Source: LBZV01 sp000993855
GTDB lineage: Bacteria > Patescibacteriota > Microgenomatia > Curtissbacterales > GWA2-41-24
Direction: 5' to 3'
Length of the DNA stretch: 35,142 nt
Assembly (NCBI GenBank): GCA_964492425.1
Contig: CAZBKB010000010.1
Coordinates: 1-35,142 of the forward strand
Shown in pieces: positions 29,103-35,142 of this stretch. A program made the position numbers and the translations under genes. Under the pieces are notes generated by a model. The model was not told the DNA's origin, did no database searches, and was given only the letters and a program-made list of their open reading frames with translations. Every line of letters begins with the position of its first letter. Position 1 is the first letter of the stretch.

Positions 29103-30848
29103 TTATCTTACTCCAAACTGGTGTGAGAATTCAAGCCATGTATAAGAGTTGACTATATCTTTTTTAGTTAACCACCCACGCCGTGCCACGCTTATACCAA
29201 AGTGCATATTATCCATGTGGGACAGGTCGTGAGTATCTGTATTTATTACAAATTTTACGCCATAATCCTTAGCTTTTCTAACTAAAGAATCTGGAAGGTC
29301 TAGTCTGGTTGGCCAGGCATTAATTTCTAAAAAGGTGTTTGTTCTAGCACATGCTTTAAAAACTTCTCCCCAATCGGCATCATAGGATTCTCTCTTAAGA
29401 AGTAATCTGCCTGTAGGATGTGATATTATCTTTACTTTTTTCGAATTTATTGCATTTAGTAATCTTCTTGTTATGGTTGTTTTACTTTGTGTGTGGCTTG
29501 AATGTATGCCTGCTATTGCTCCATCTAGTAAGCTGAGTCCTTTTTCTGGAACAGAAAGATTACCATTCGTTAAAATGTCTATTTCGAGTAAATTTAGTAT
29601 TCTGATATTGTTATATGAGGACTTTAATTGTTCTATCTTTATTGTTCTTTTTTCAATTAACCCTATTATTTGTTCTGATGAATGATTTGACACACTCGGT
29701 GAATGGTCTGAGAGGCCCATGTATTGATATTTTAATTCTTTAGCCCTTTTGATTAGCGTCTCAAAATTGTTCTTTCCAAAATCATGACTAGGTTCCACTG
29801 GATAATTGGAATGAATGTGAAGGTCTCCTTTTATGTCATTTGTATTAATCAATTTTGGAAGTAAATGTTCGTGAGCTGCTTCAATTTCACCTGTATCTTC
29901 CCGTAACTCTGGTTCAATATAATCTAAGCTTAAGAAATTATATAAGGATTTTTCGTCCCAAAATGTGTGGAGCTTCTTTTTATATCTAATACCATATTCT
30001 GAAAGTGATTTGCCACTTTTTAGAGCAAACTCTCTAAGTTTTATATTGTGATATTTTGATCCTGTGAAATGTTGCAAAAGTGCACCAAATGCTTCAGGTG
30101 GTTGAATTTTAAGATCAACTTGCATACCATTTTGAAGCAAAATTGATGAAGCGATTTCTCCAGATGATAAAACTCTTGCGATTTCACGAAATTTATTAAA
30201 ATGATTAATTACATCTTTGGGTTTATTGGATGCAACCGCAATATCAATATCGCCAACCGTTGCAACCATTCTTCTGAGGGAACCCAAAGACTCAACTTGC
30301 TGGCAGGCATCCAAAGTTTTCATATGGGCAATTACACGCTCGGCAATTGAATAGGCGAATGGGAGCGGATACCTTGTAACTGTCGTTTTTTTAAATTCCT
30401 GGATTGCTTTTAAAATTTCCTTTTCACTCTTTTCACCAAATGAGGGCAGCATTCTGATTTTACCAAGTTTTGCTGCTTTTTCTAAATCGTCAATGTTTTT
30501 TAGGTGTAATAAGGACGCCAGCTTATAAGCATTTTTAGGGCCCATGCCAGTAATGTTTAAAAAGCTAAACATTGCAGGTGGCAGGCCTTTTTTTATATCA
30601 TCGAAATGTTTTACGCTACCATTTGTAAATAATTCTCCTAAATACATTTGAATGTTTTTACCCAGAGCTGGCACGGTGTCAAGCTGACCATCTTCCCATA
30701 TATCTTTAAGCTCACTAGTTGCATGTTCTACGCTATCGGCAGCTTGACTATATGCAATAATCTTGAAATGGTTACCGCCCTTTACTGAGTAGGCCGCTGC
30801 GATATCTCTAAGTAATTTGGCTATTTCTTTGTTAGAAAAAAATCTCAT
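29103..30848 (-). CDS. polX: DNA polymerase/3'-5' exonuclease PolX
   Basis: A 581-residue family X DNA polymerase for gap filling in base-excision repair. An 8-kDa-like N-terminal domain and helix-hairpin-helix motifs (FLNITGMGPKNAYKLASLL, RMLPSFGEKSEKEIL) come first. The polymerase active site follows, LGSLRRMVATVGDIDIAVAS near 190-205 with the Asp pair. A C-terminal PHP domain begins KGDLHIHSNYPVEPSHD near 340, with GLSDHSPS, AIAGIHSSH and VINTDTHDLSHM as metal ligands. The length matches bacterial PolX. First gene of the pyrimidine-synthesis run, with its own leaderless promoter divergent from tRNA-Asp. Confidence 0.96.
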   Translation of the reverse strand: MRFFSNKEIAKLLRDIAAAYSVKGGNHFKIIAYSQAADSVEHATSELKDIWEDGQLDTVPALGKNIQMYLGELFTNGSVKHFDDIKKGLPPAMFSFLNITGMGPKNAYKLASLLHLKNIDDLEKAAKLGKIRMLPSFGEKSEKEILKAIQEFKKTTVTRYPLPFAYSIAERVIAHMKTLDACQQVESLGSLRRMVATVGDIDIAVASNKPKDVINHFNKFREIARVLSSGEIASSILLQNGMQVDLKIQPPEAFGALLQHFTGSKYHNIKLREFALKSGKSLSEYGIRYKKKLHTFWDEKSLYNFLSLDYIEPELREDTGEIEAAHEHLLPKLINTNDIKGDLHIHSNYPVEPSHDFGKNNFETLIKRAKELKYQYMGLSDHSPSVSNHSSEQIIGLIEKRTIKIEQLKSSYNNIRILNLLEIDILTNGNLSVPEKGLSLLDGAIAGIHSSHTQSKTTITRRLLNAINSKKVKIISHPTGRLLLKRESYDADWGEVFKACARTNTFLEINAWPTRLDLPDSLVRKAKDYGVKFVINTDTHDLSHMDNMHFGISVARRGWLTKKDIVNSYTWLEFSHQFGVR

Positions 30849-30855
30849 ATGGTCT

Positions 30856-30861
30856 ATTATA
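30856..30861 (-). promoter_or_regulatory. -10 box TATAAT of polX-lemA-prs-pyr run
   Basis: Minus-strand TATAAT 7 nt before the polX ATG. Any -35 would overlap the divergent tRNA-Asp promoter, so the two promoters may compete. Confidence 0.55.
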
Positions 30862-30889
30862 TTGCAAAAACCGGATAAGTAGGTATAAT
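30862..30889 (+). promoter_or_regulatory. tRNA-Asp promoter TTGCAA-16-TATAAT
   Basis: Ends 14 bp before the tRNA 5' end. Directly back-to-back with the polX -10 box. Confidence 0.6.
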
Positions 30890-30903
30890 TTAGCTTTGTA
30901 GGT

Positions 30904-30978
30904 GGGATCGTAGCTCAGTCTGGTTAGAGCGCTTCCCTGTCACGGAAGAGGTCGGGGGTTCGAGTCCCCTCGGTCCCG
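30904..30978 (+). tRNA. tRNA-Asp (GUC)
   Basis: Full cloverleaf: acceptor GGGATCG/CGGTCCC, D arm GCTC/GAGC, anticodon arm CTTCC-CTGTCAC-GGAAG with GTC, T arm GGGGG-TTCGAGT-CCCCT, discriminator G, no encoded CCA. Confidence 0.97.
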
Positions 30979-31090
30979 CACTTCGACTTGTTTCACTTGC
31001 TTAGTGCAATGTGCGAGGGAACAATGTATTGTTTGTGAGGACGAGAAGTTTGCCCTGAGAGAAATCAAAGGGAGTATCTTTGGTCCCGCA
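30972..31090 (+). repeat. tRNA-Asp 3'-end echo: GGTCCCGCA direct repeat flanking about 100 bp
   Basis: GGTCCCGCA at 30972-30980 (tRNA 3' end) recurs at 31082-31090, a 110-bp offset. The segment between is not part of a recognised gene. One frame through it reads CEDEKFALREIKGSIFGPA and is open into the LysM ribosome-binding region, but I cannot support it as a gene. It may be a remnant of insertion at the tRNA 3' end. Confidence 0.5.
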
Positions 31091-31122
31091 ATATTAAGTT
31101 TACTGCCTAGAAAGGAGGATAT

Positions 31123-31674
31123 ATGGCTTCAAAGAAAAAACCTATATTACTTAAAAATTGGCAGGAAAACTATGCAAGTTTCATATTAGGAGCAATAATC
31201 ATTGTTATATTGGGCTTACTGGTCGCAAACTTTATCACTAATAGGACTGGTAATATTCTTGATCTTGGAAATGATGAACAGATGACAACAGATGAGGAAA
31301 GCAAGCAGGAAGTTACCGTTCATGAATATACTGTAAAAGAAAATGATTCACTGTCTAAGATAGCCGAGAGTGAGTACGGTGACAAAATGCTATGGCCTGT
31401 TTTGGCAAGATTAAACGATATAAGCAATCCTGACTTGATCTACATTGATACAACTTTAAAACTTCCATCAAAAGAAGAAATCAACAAAATCAAAGAGGAT
31501 ATGACAATTACATCTTATAAAGTTTTAGCAGGCGACACTCTTTTTAAGATTGCAGAAAAAGTTTATGGGGATGGAAATCAATGGGGAAGAATTGGAGTAG
31601 CAAATAACGTCGGCCGACTGCCTAATGGTAATCCGCTGATTTTTGCAGGAAGTACAATCACGATCCCCAGGTAA
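31123..31674 (+). CDS. membrane-anchored protein with two LysM domains
   Basis: A 183-residue protein. A basic N-terminus and one membrane segment (about 19-41, FILGAIIIVILGLLVANFIT) anchor it with the rest outside. An acidic linker follows. Then come two LysM domains: residues about 66-115 (HEYTVKENDSLSKIAESEYGD) and about 128-183 (TSYKVLAGDTLFKIAEKVYGDG, ending FAGSTITIPR). LysM binds peptidoglycan or chitin-like glycans, so it probably ties the membrane to the cell wall. A strong Shine-Dalgarno (AAAGGAGGATAT) sets the ATG, unlike the leaderless genes nearby. Confidence 0.92.
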   Translation: MASKKKPILLKNWQENYASFILGAIIIVILGLLVANFITNRTGNILDLGNDEQMTTDEESKQEVTVHEYTVKENDSLSKIAESEYGDKMLWPVLARLNDISNPDLIYIDTTLKLPSKEEINKIKEDMTITSYKVLAGDTLFKIAEKVYGDGNQWGRIGVANNVGRLPNGNPLIFAGSTITIPR

Positions 31675-31747
31675 CTGGTTAGGGTTTTCGATTGTCAAAA
31701 AGGGCTTGTTTAAATAGTGTTTGGTGTGTAAGGCCCCGATAGCTTTT

Positions 31748-31818
31748 GCGGGATTTGTACAATGGCAGTACGCTACCTTCCCAAGGTGGAGACGCGAGTT
31801 CGATTCTCGTATCCCGCT
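31748..31818 (+). tRNA. tRNA-Gly (CCC)
   Basis: Cloverleaf: acceptor GCGGGAT/ATCCCGC, D arm GTAC/GTAC, anticodon arm CTACC-TTCCCAA-GGTGG with CCC, T arm GCGAG-TTCGATT-CTCGT, discriminator T, no CCA. Confidence 0.96.
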
Positions 31819-31846
31819 CACTTTATTTTCTCAAATAAACCCTGAT

Positions 31847-31875
31847 TTGAATAGGAAATCACAAAAAGTTAAAAT
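31847..31875 (+). promoter_or_regulatory. promoter TTGAAT-17-TAAAAT for tRNA-Thr unit
   Basis: Lies between tRNA-Gly and tRNA-Thr, about 70 bp before tRNA-Thr. It would transcribe tRNA-Thr and the Ig-like protein gene together. Confidence 0.5.
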
Positions 31876-31945
31876 AGGGAGCAACATTACAATTGCCACC
31901 TTGGCTTAGTTGCCCTTCCAGGAGTCAGGGTAAAGTAGAGCAGTC

Positions 31946-32017
31946 GCCGACGTGGCTCAGTGGCAGAGCAACTGTTTCGTAAACAGTGGGTCGTGAGTTC
32001 GATTCTCACCGTCGGCT
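31946..32017 (+). tRNA. tRNA-Thr (CGU)
   Basis: Cloverleaf: acceptor GCCGACG/CGTCGGC, D arm GCTC/GAGC, anticodon arm ACTGT-TTCGTAA-ACAGT with CGT, T arm GTGAG-TTCGATT-CTCAC, discriminator T, no CCA. A protein gene starts 9 nt after the discriminator. Confidence 0.97.
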
Positions 32018-32026
32018 CAGGATAAA

Positions 32027-32737
32027 ATGCGCAGAATAAATAGAGTCCAAAGATTGGCCAGGCGTGAGGAAAAAGATATCCTGAAAAGGATCTTTTTTCT
32101 TTCTGTTGTTAGTATCGCTTTAATTTTTATCCTTTTGACAGTAGGTATTTCAGCATTGGGAAAGTTCGCTGACCTATTGGGTATTGTATTTACACATGAA
32201 GAACAAAATACAGACGAAAATTCCAAGTTAACCTCTCCTATTTTAAATACGCTTCCCGTATTTACTAACGATGATAATATCAAAGTTTCTGGTTTTTCAC
32301 CGACCGGCGAAAAGGTTGAGATCTATCTTGATGGCGATAAGGTAGGTGAAGTTATACTAGAATCAGGCAGATTTGAATATGATTTAACCTTGAAGACCGG
32401 AGAAAATGAGATTGCCGCTCGAACAACTAGCGGCGCTCGTCAAAGCGAGCTATCTTCCTCTGTGATTGTTAATTTTGACAAAACAGTCCCAAAATTAGAA
32501 GTGACAAATCCTTCTGAAGGACAAAGCTTTTATGGTGATAATAAGGTACCGGTTGAGGGCAAGACTGAACGTGACGCGCAAGTTTTTGTAAATGGCTTTT
32601 TGGCTAACGTAGACAGTGATGGTAATTTTGACGTTATTATTCCTATTCCTGAGGGTGATAGTGAATTAGAGGTGAAAGCTTTGGATGATGCTGGAAATAC
32701 CAACATTGTTAAGATCAGCGTCAATATTCGAAAGTAG
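32027..32737 (+). CDS. membrane-anchored protein with Ig-like (glucodextranase-B-type) domains
   Basis: A 236-residue protein. A basic N-terminus (RRINRVQRLARREEKDILKR) and a membrane segment at about 23-46 are followed by two tandem beta-sandwich repeats. The first has DNIKVSGFSPTGEKVEIYLDGDKVGE and GRFEYDLTLKTGENEIAART. The second has NKVPVEGKTERDAQVFVNG, DGNFDVIIPIPEGDSELEV and KALDDAGNTN. This matches the glucodextranase-B-like surface domain common in such genomes. It probably acts in surface binding or structure; there are no catalytic residues. The ATG is 9 nt after tRNA-Thr, with at most a weak AGGA. Its stop is 1 bp from the stop of the convergent PIG-V-like gene. Confidence 0.8.
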   Translation: MRRINRVQRLARREEKDILKRIFFLSVVSIALIFILLTVGISALGKFADLLGIVFTHEEQNTDENSKLTSPILNTLPVFTNDDNIKVSGFSPTGEKVEIYLDGDKVGEVILESGRFEYDLTLKTGENEIAARTTSGARQSELSSSVIVNFDKTVPKLEVTNPSEGQSFYGDNKVPVEGKTERDAQVFVNGFLANVDSDGNFDVIIPIPEGDSELEVKALDDAGNTNIVKISVNIRK

Positions 32738-32738
32738 C

Positions 32739-33821
32739 CTAGGCAACCCAATAACCATTTATAAATAGTGAAACGAATAAGCACTGCAGGGCGAGAGATG
32801 ATGCCCATATAAAAATTTTTAGTCTAGGGTAATTATTTAGCATAATTCCAATAACTATAAATGCGCCCAAGGATGGTAAAACATAACGGGGTATACTTAT
32901 TAAAGTTCCGGTTGAAACAGGTGTGAGAATAGTCAGAATTGAAAATATCCATATGTTTGAGTGTAGTCGTTTTATGTTTGTTATTAATAAATATAAAAAT
33001 AACAAAGTAATAAAAAGATCAAAGAAGTTATTCAGACTAAAGCTTTGAAGAGAAATTAACGAAACGACATTCGAGATAATTGTCGTTATCGGATCTAAGG
33101 TATACCTTCCCCATAAACTTTGTACTGATGAAAACGCAAACACATTGCCCAAGATTATATGAATTGAGATTAAATAAGCCAAGAATGGGGTTAATGAGAG
33201 GAATGAGATAACAAGTAATGACTTGCTTCTGTTGTTCAAAATGGCTTTGAAAATATTACCTAGTAACAAAAAAATACCAACAAATCGTGCTAGTGGTAAG
33301 AGTGCTGTTGACATTGAATACGCGATGATATTTCTTTTGTACATTGCGAATATTGATAACATTACTAAAAGTAAAAATAGGGATTCAGAATATACTAATA
33401 AGCAAAAAAATGTGGTCGGGAAAAAAAGGAACGTTAAAACAGTAGTATCTGCGTGCTTTTTGCCGTATATAAGAGCAGTATATTTGTGAAAGAAGAATAA
33501 AAATATGAGAAAAGAAACAATCGAGATTATTAAACCCGAGATCACAAAATCCAGATTAAAAACTGAATGTATTAATCTAATGAAAATTGGGTATAAAGGT
33601 GAAAAAGCAAAATATTTGGAATCTGGATAACCGTTTTTGGCAATTTCTATATAATTTCCACCATCCCACTGGGCAAGAGAAAAGTAATAGTTAAAGTCTT
33701 GTGTCTCGGATTGTGAGCCCAGTCCAGAATTCGACACTTGCGGAAAAGTTGAGCTTCCGATTATTGATATAAGGAAAATTCCAATGATCCAAAAAGCGAC
33801 TATGCTAAATATCCTGAACAT
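32739..33821 (-). CDS. PIG-V-like polyprenol-phosphate mannosyltransferase
   Basis: A 360-residue multi-pass membrane protein of the GT-C fold resembling PIG-V family mannosyltransferases. The first loop carries AQWDGGNYIEIAKNGYP, with the conserved WD, followed by FAFSPLYPIFIRL. VYSESLFLLLVMLSIFA and LLPLARFVG are further family motifs. About nine membrane segments follow. It would transfer a sugar from a lipid-phosphate donor to an acceptor outside the membrane; the acceptor is unknown. It overlaps the upstream O-antigen-ligase-like gene by 17 nt, so both likely serve one surface glycan. Confidence 0.82.
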   Translation of the reverse strand: MFRIFSIVAFWIIGIFLISIIGSSTFPQVSNSGLGSQSETQDFNYYFSLAQWDGGNYIEIAKNGYPDSKYFAFSPLYPIFIRLIHSVFNLDFVISGLIISIVSFLIFLFFFHKYTALIYGKKHADTTVLTFLFFPTTFFCLLVYSESLFLLLVMLSIFAMYKRNIIAYSMSTALLPLARFVGIFLLLGNIFKAILNNRSKSLLVISFLSLTPFLAYLISIHIILGNVFAFSSVQSLWGRYTLDPITTIISNVVSLISLQSFSLNNFFDLFITLLFLYLLITNIKRLHSNIWIFSILTILTPVSTGTLISIPRYVLPSLGAFIVIGIMLNNYPRLKIFIWASSLALQCLFVSLFINGYWVA

Positions 33822-34995
33822 ATTTAAGGCCTACCAAAAAAATAAAAGGCATCAATATTTGAGGATAAAATAAAGAGTTTACGAATTGAGAATGAACAAA
33901 CAGTGCAATAGACGTGCTAAAAAGAGCTAGCCCCAGAAAACTGGTTTTTAAATTTTTCATAATGACTACTAAAATTGATGAAAGCCATGCAAGAAATAGT
34001 GCAAAACCAAATAGGCCCGTTGTGGCAAGCACTAAGAGAAATGACGAATCTGTTCCAGCCCCAGAGTGACCGCCATCTAAATCATTTTCACTAAGAAAAC
34101 CATAATGCCGCTGTGCATTCCTGTAATTGTTAAACCCAATCCCGAAAATCGGTTGATCACGAATGATGACTAGAGCATTGTGCCAACTCTCAATTCTGGA
34201 CATTGCAGTCTCATCTATTGTCAGTGCTCCAATAATTCTTATTCGAACAGTCGATACAAGTGTAAAAGAGATAACAAAAAGTATTATAGGAACCAGAATA
34301 ATTTTGGGAGATTTAACCATTGATATTAAAAACATAGAGACTGCGTATGCAAAGTATGAGCTTCTTGAAAATGTTAGAAGCAGGGCTATTGAAAAGAATA
34401 ATGAGAAAAGTGCATATTTTGCATTTCGGTAATAAAGAAACATGCTAACACAAATACTTATGAAAACAGTTAAAAGGCCACCTGTGAAATTAGGGTCCAA
34501 GGTCGTTGATACAAGCCTGTTAATATGCGGATCCCAACCATATGTCTGAAGCGATGATAAATCCGGGTAGAGTACAAGCTGTAAAAAGCCTAAAATTGTA
34601 AAAACAAATCCGATAGTGATAAAAAGATTTATAAATTTCTTAATTTCATCTTTTTTTATAGTGTTCACTGTAATCAAACCTATTGAGCAGTAGAGTATAA
34701 GACGGATTAAGAATAGTGTGGCAACCATAACTTCATTTTTTGTAAAAGTGTTAAGAGACAGTAGAGACGATGCCGCAGCAGCAATAATGAAAATAACACC
34801 GAACGGAGCAATAAACGCTGGAACTTTAACTTTTTTCCTCGCAATTATTATATAAGTTAAAAAGTAAATATTGGTTATAAGTACTAGCAGGTCAGTTATG
34901 TTTGCCGCGGAGTTTTGGGTGATGGTTATCCTAATAAGCTGACCTGGAATAAGCGATAATATTGTTGTAAGTAGTAAGAGTTTTACAATGCGCAT
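33805..34995 (-). CDS. O-antigen ligase/polymerase-like membrane protein
   Basis: A 396-residue protein with about ten to eleven membrane segments. The large extracellular loop is typical of the Wzy/WaaL (O-antigen ligase) family: GIGFNNYRNAQRHYGFLSEND, then GGHSGAGTDSSFLLVLATTGLFGF, where the family keeps an Arg and a His-x(n)-S/N pattern. It would join or polymerise lipid-linked glycans. The ATG is 8 nt after the 3' end of tRNA-Val, with no Shine-Dalgarno, suggesting co-transcription with the tRNA and release by RNase Z-type processing. It overlaps the PIG-V-like gene. Confidence 0.85.
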   Translation of the reverse strand: MRIVKLLLLTTILSLIPGQLIRITITQNSAANITDLLVLITNIYFLTYIIIARKKVKVPAFIAPFGVIFIIAAAASSLLSLNTFTKNEVMVATLFLIRLILYCSIGLITVNTIKKDEIKKFINLFITIGFVFTILGFLQLVLYPDLSSLQTYGWDPHINRLVSTTLDPNFTGGLLTVFISICVSMFLYYRNAKYALFSLFFSIALLLTFSRSSYFAYAVSMFLISMVKSPKIILVPIILFVISFTLVSTVRIRIIGALTIDETAMSRIESWHNALVIIRDQPIFGIGFNNYRNAQRHYGFLSENDLDGGHSGAGTDSSFLLVLATTGLFGFALFLAWLSSILVVIMKNLKTSFLGLALFSTSIALFVHSQFVNSLFYPQILMPFIFLVGLKYVQDI

Positions 34996-35003
34996 TTAAG
35001 GTG

Positions 35004-35076
35004 TGCACGCATCAGGACTCGAACCTGAGACCTCTCGTGTGTGATACGGGCGCTCTGCCAACTGAGCTATGCGTGC
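35004..35076 (-). tRNA. tRNA-Val (CAC)
   Basis: Cloverleaf: acceptor GCACGCA/TGCGTGC, D arm GCTC/GAGC, anticodon arm CCCGT-ATCACAC-ACGAG with CAC and one C-A mismatch at the second pair, T arm TCAGG-TTCGAGT-CCTGA, discriminator A, no CCA. A protein gene begins 8 nt downstream. Confidence 0.95.
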
Positions 35077-35103
35077 ATGATTTCCTACTGTACGAGCAGG
35101 GCA

Positions 35104-35112
35104 ATTTTAGCA
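35104..35112 (-). promoter_or_regulatory. extended -10 TGCTAAAAT of tRNA-Val
   Basis: Identical to the dnaE -10 box. About 27 bp before the tRNA 5' end. It likely drives tRNA-Val, the O-antigen-ligase-like gene and the PIG-V-like gene. Confidence 0.5.
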
Positions 35113-35142
35113 TAGAATTATAATCGCCATGAAGTTTCGAGA

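Noticed and set aside
35129..35142. ATG near the window end (MKFR...) after a TATAAT-like box on the plus strand.
   Set aside because: Only four codons are visible; it fits the leaderless pattern but cannot be called.
1..35142. CRISPR arrays, insertion sequences, rRNA, tmRNA, RNase P RNA and riboswitches.
   Set aside because: Looked for on both strands by eye; no regular repeat-spacer array, transposase gene, rRNA segment or recognisable riboswitch motif was found.

Overview
The window looks like a metagenome-assembled scaffold from a small-genome bacterium of the Candidate Phyla Radiation (Patescibacteria), most likely the Microgenomates side. That placement is an inference. It rests on low G+C, very tight packing, short core proteins (L19 of about 93 aa, GatB of 449 aa), none of six tRNA genes encoding CCA, and a gene mix I associate with that group: a CvpA-CAP fusion, DUF2079, LysM and Ig-like membrane-anchored proteins, PIG-V-like and O-antigen-ligase-like proteins, GIY-YIG nucleases beside tRNAs. 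TGA is used as a normal stop (Y-family polymerase, LOG protein, RnhB), so this is not a code-25 lineage such as Gracilibacteria. A run of 10 Ns at 2769-2778 shows it is a scaffold.

Layout. 1-7400 is an accessory, patchy region: the 3' part of a Y-family DNA polymerase, a CvpA-CAP membrane protein, a Nudix-like protein broken by the assembly gap, tRNA-Lys, a CmpX-type membrane protein, a tRNA-Glu-like relic followed by a GIY-YIG nuclease gene that runs into an intact tRNA-Glu, a toxin-antitoxin-like pair (PBECR-like plus DUF2283), two divergent ORFans sharing a well-formed promoter region, a glutaredoxin pseudogene, a degenerate HAD-like gene, a 26-codon gene and the only clear intrinsic terminator. 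7467-13823 (+) carries a DUF2079 membrane protein, glutaredoxin, a beta-CASP nuclease, and a sugar/nucleotide block: an RPE-like protein, a LOG-family protein, a PfkB kinase and a 2-hydroxyacid dehydrogenase. 13820-24109 (-) is informational core: an ORFan, yraN, rnhB, rplS, dnaE, then htpX-gatC-gatA-gatB and a cupin gene. 24220-24667 is a frameshifted, probably dead gene. 24717-25247 (+) is YjbQ. 25244-30848 (-) is one compact run, polX-lemA-prs-pyrF-pyrE-pyrD, joining PRPP synthesis to the last steps of UMP synthesis. 30904-35076 holds tRNA-Asp, a LysM protein, tRNA-Gly, tRNA-Thr, an Ig-like anchored protein, then on the minus strand tRNA-Val followed by an O-antigen-ligase-like and a PIG-V-like gene for envelope glycans.

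Two expression patterns recur. First, many genes have a -10 box ending only 6-9 nt before the start codon and no Shine-Dalgarno, so their mRNAs should be leaderless. A few genes (CmpX-like, the LysM protein, the 26-codon gene) instead carry strong AGGAGG-type sites. Second, three protein genes start 8-10 nt after the 3' end of a tRNA gene, so tRNA 3' processing would itself release an almost leaderless mRNA. Convergent genes meet with overlapping or abutting stop codons and no terminator between them. The most interesting items are these expression patterns, the tRNA-flanked GIY-YIG cassette, the toxin-antitoxin-like pair, and enzymes with altered active-site residues (RPE-like, dihydroorotate dehydrogenase, HAD-like).
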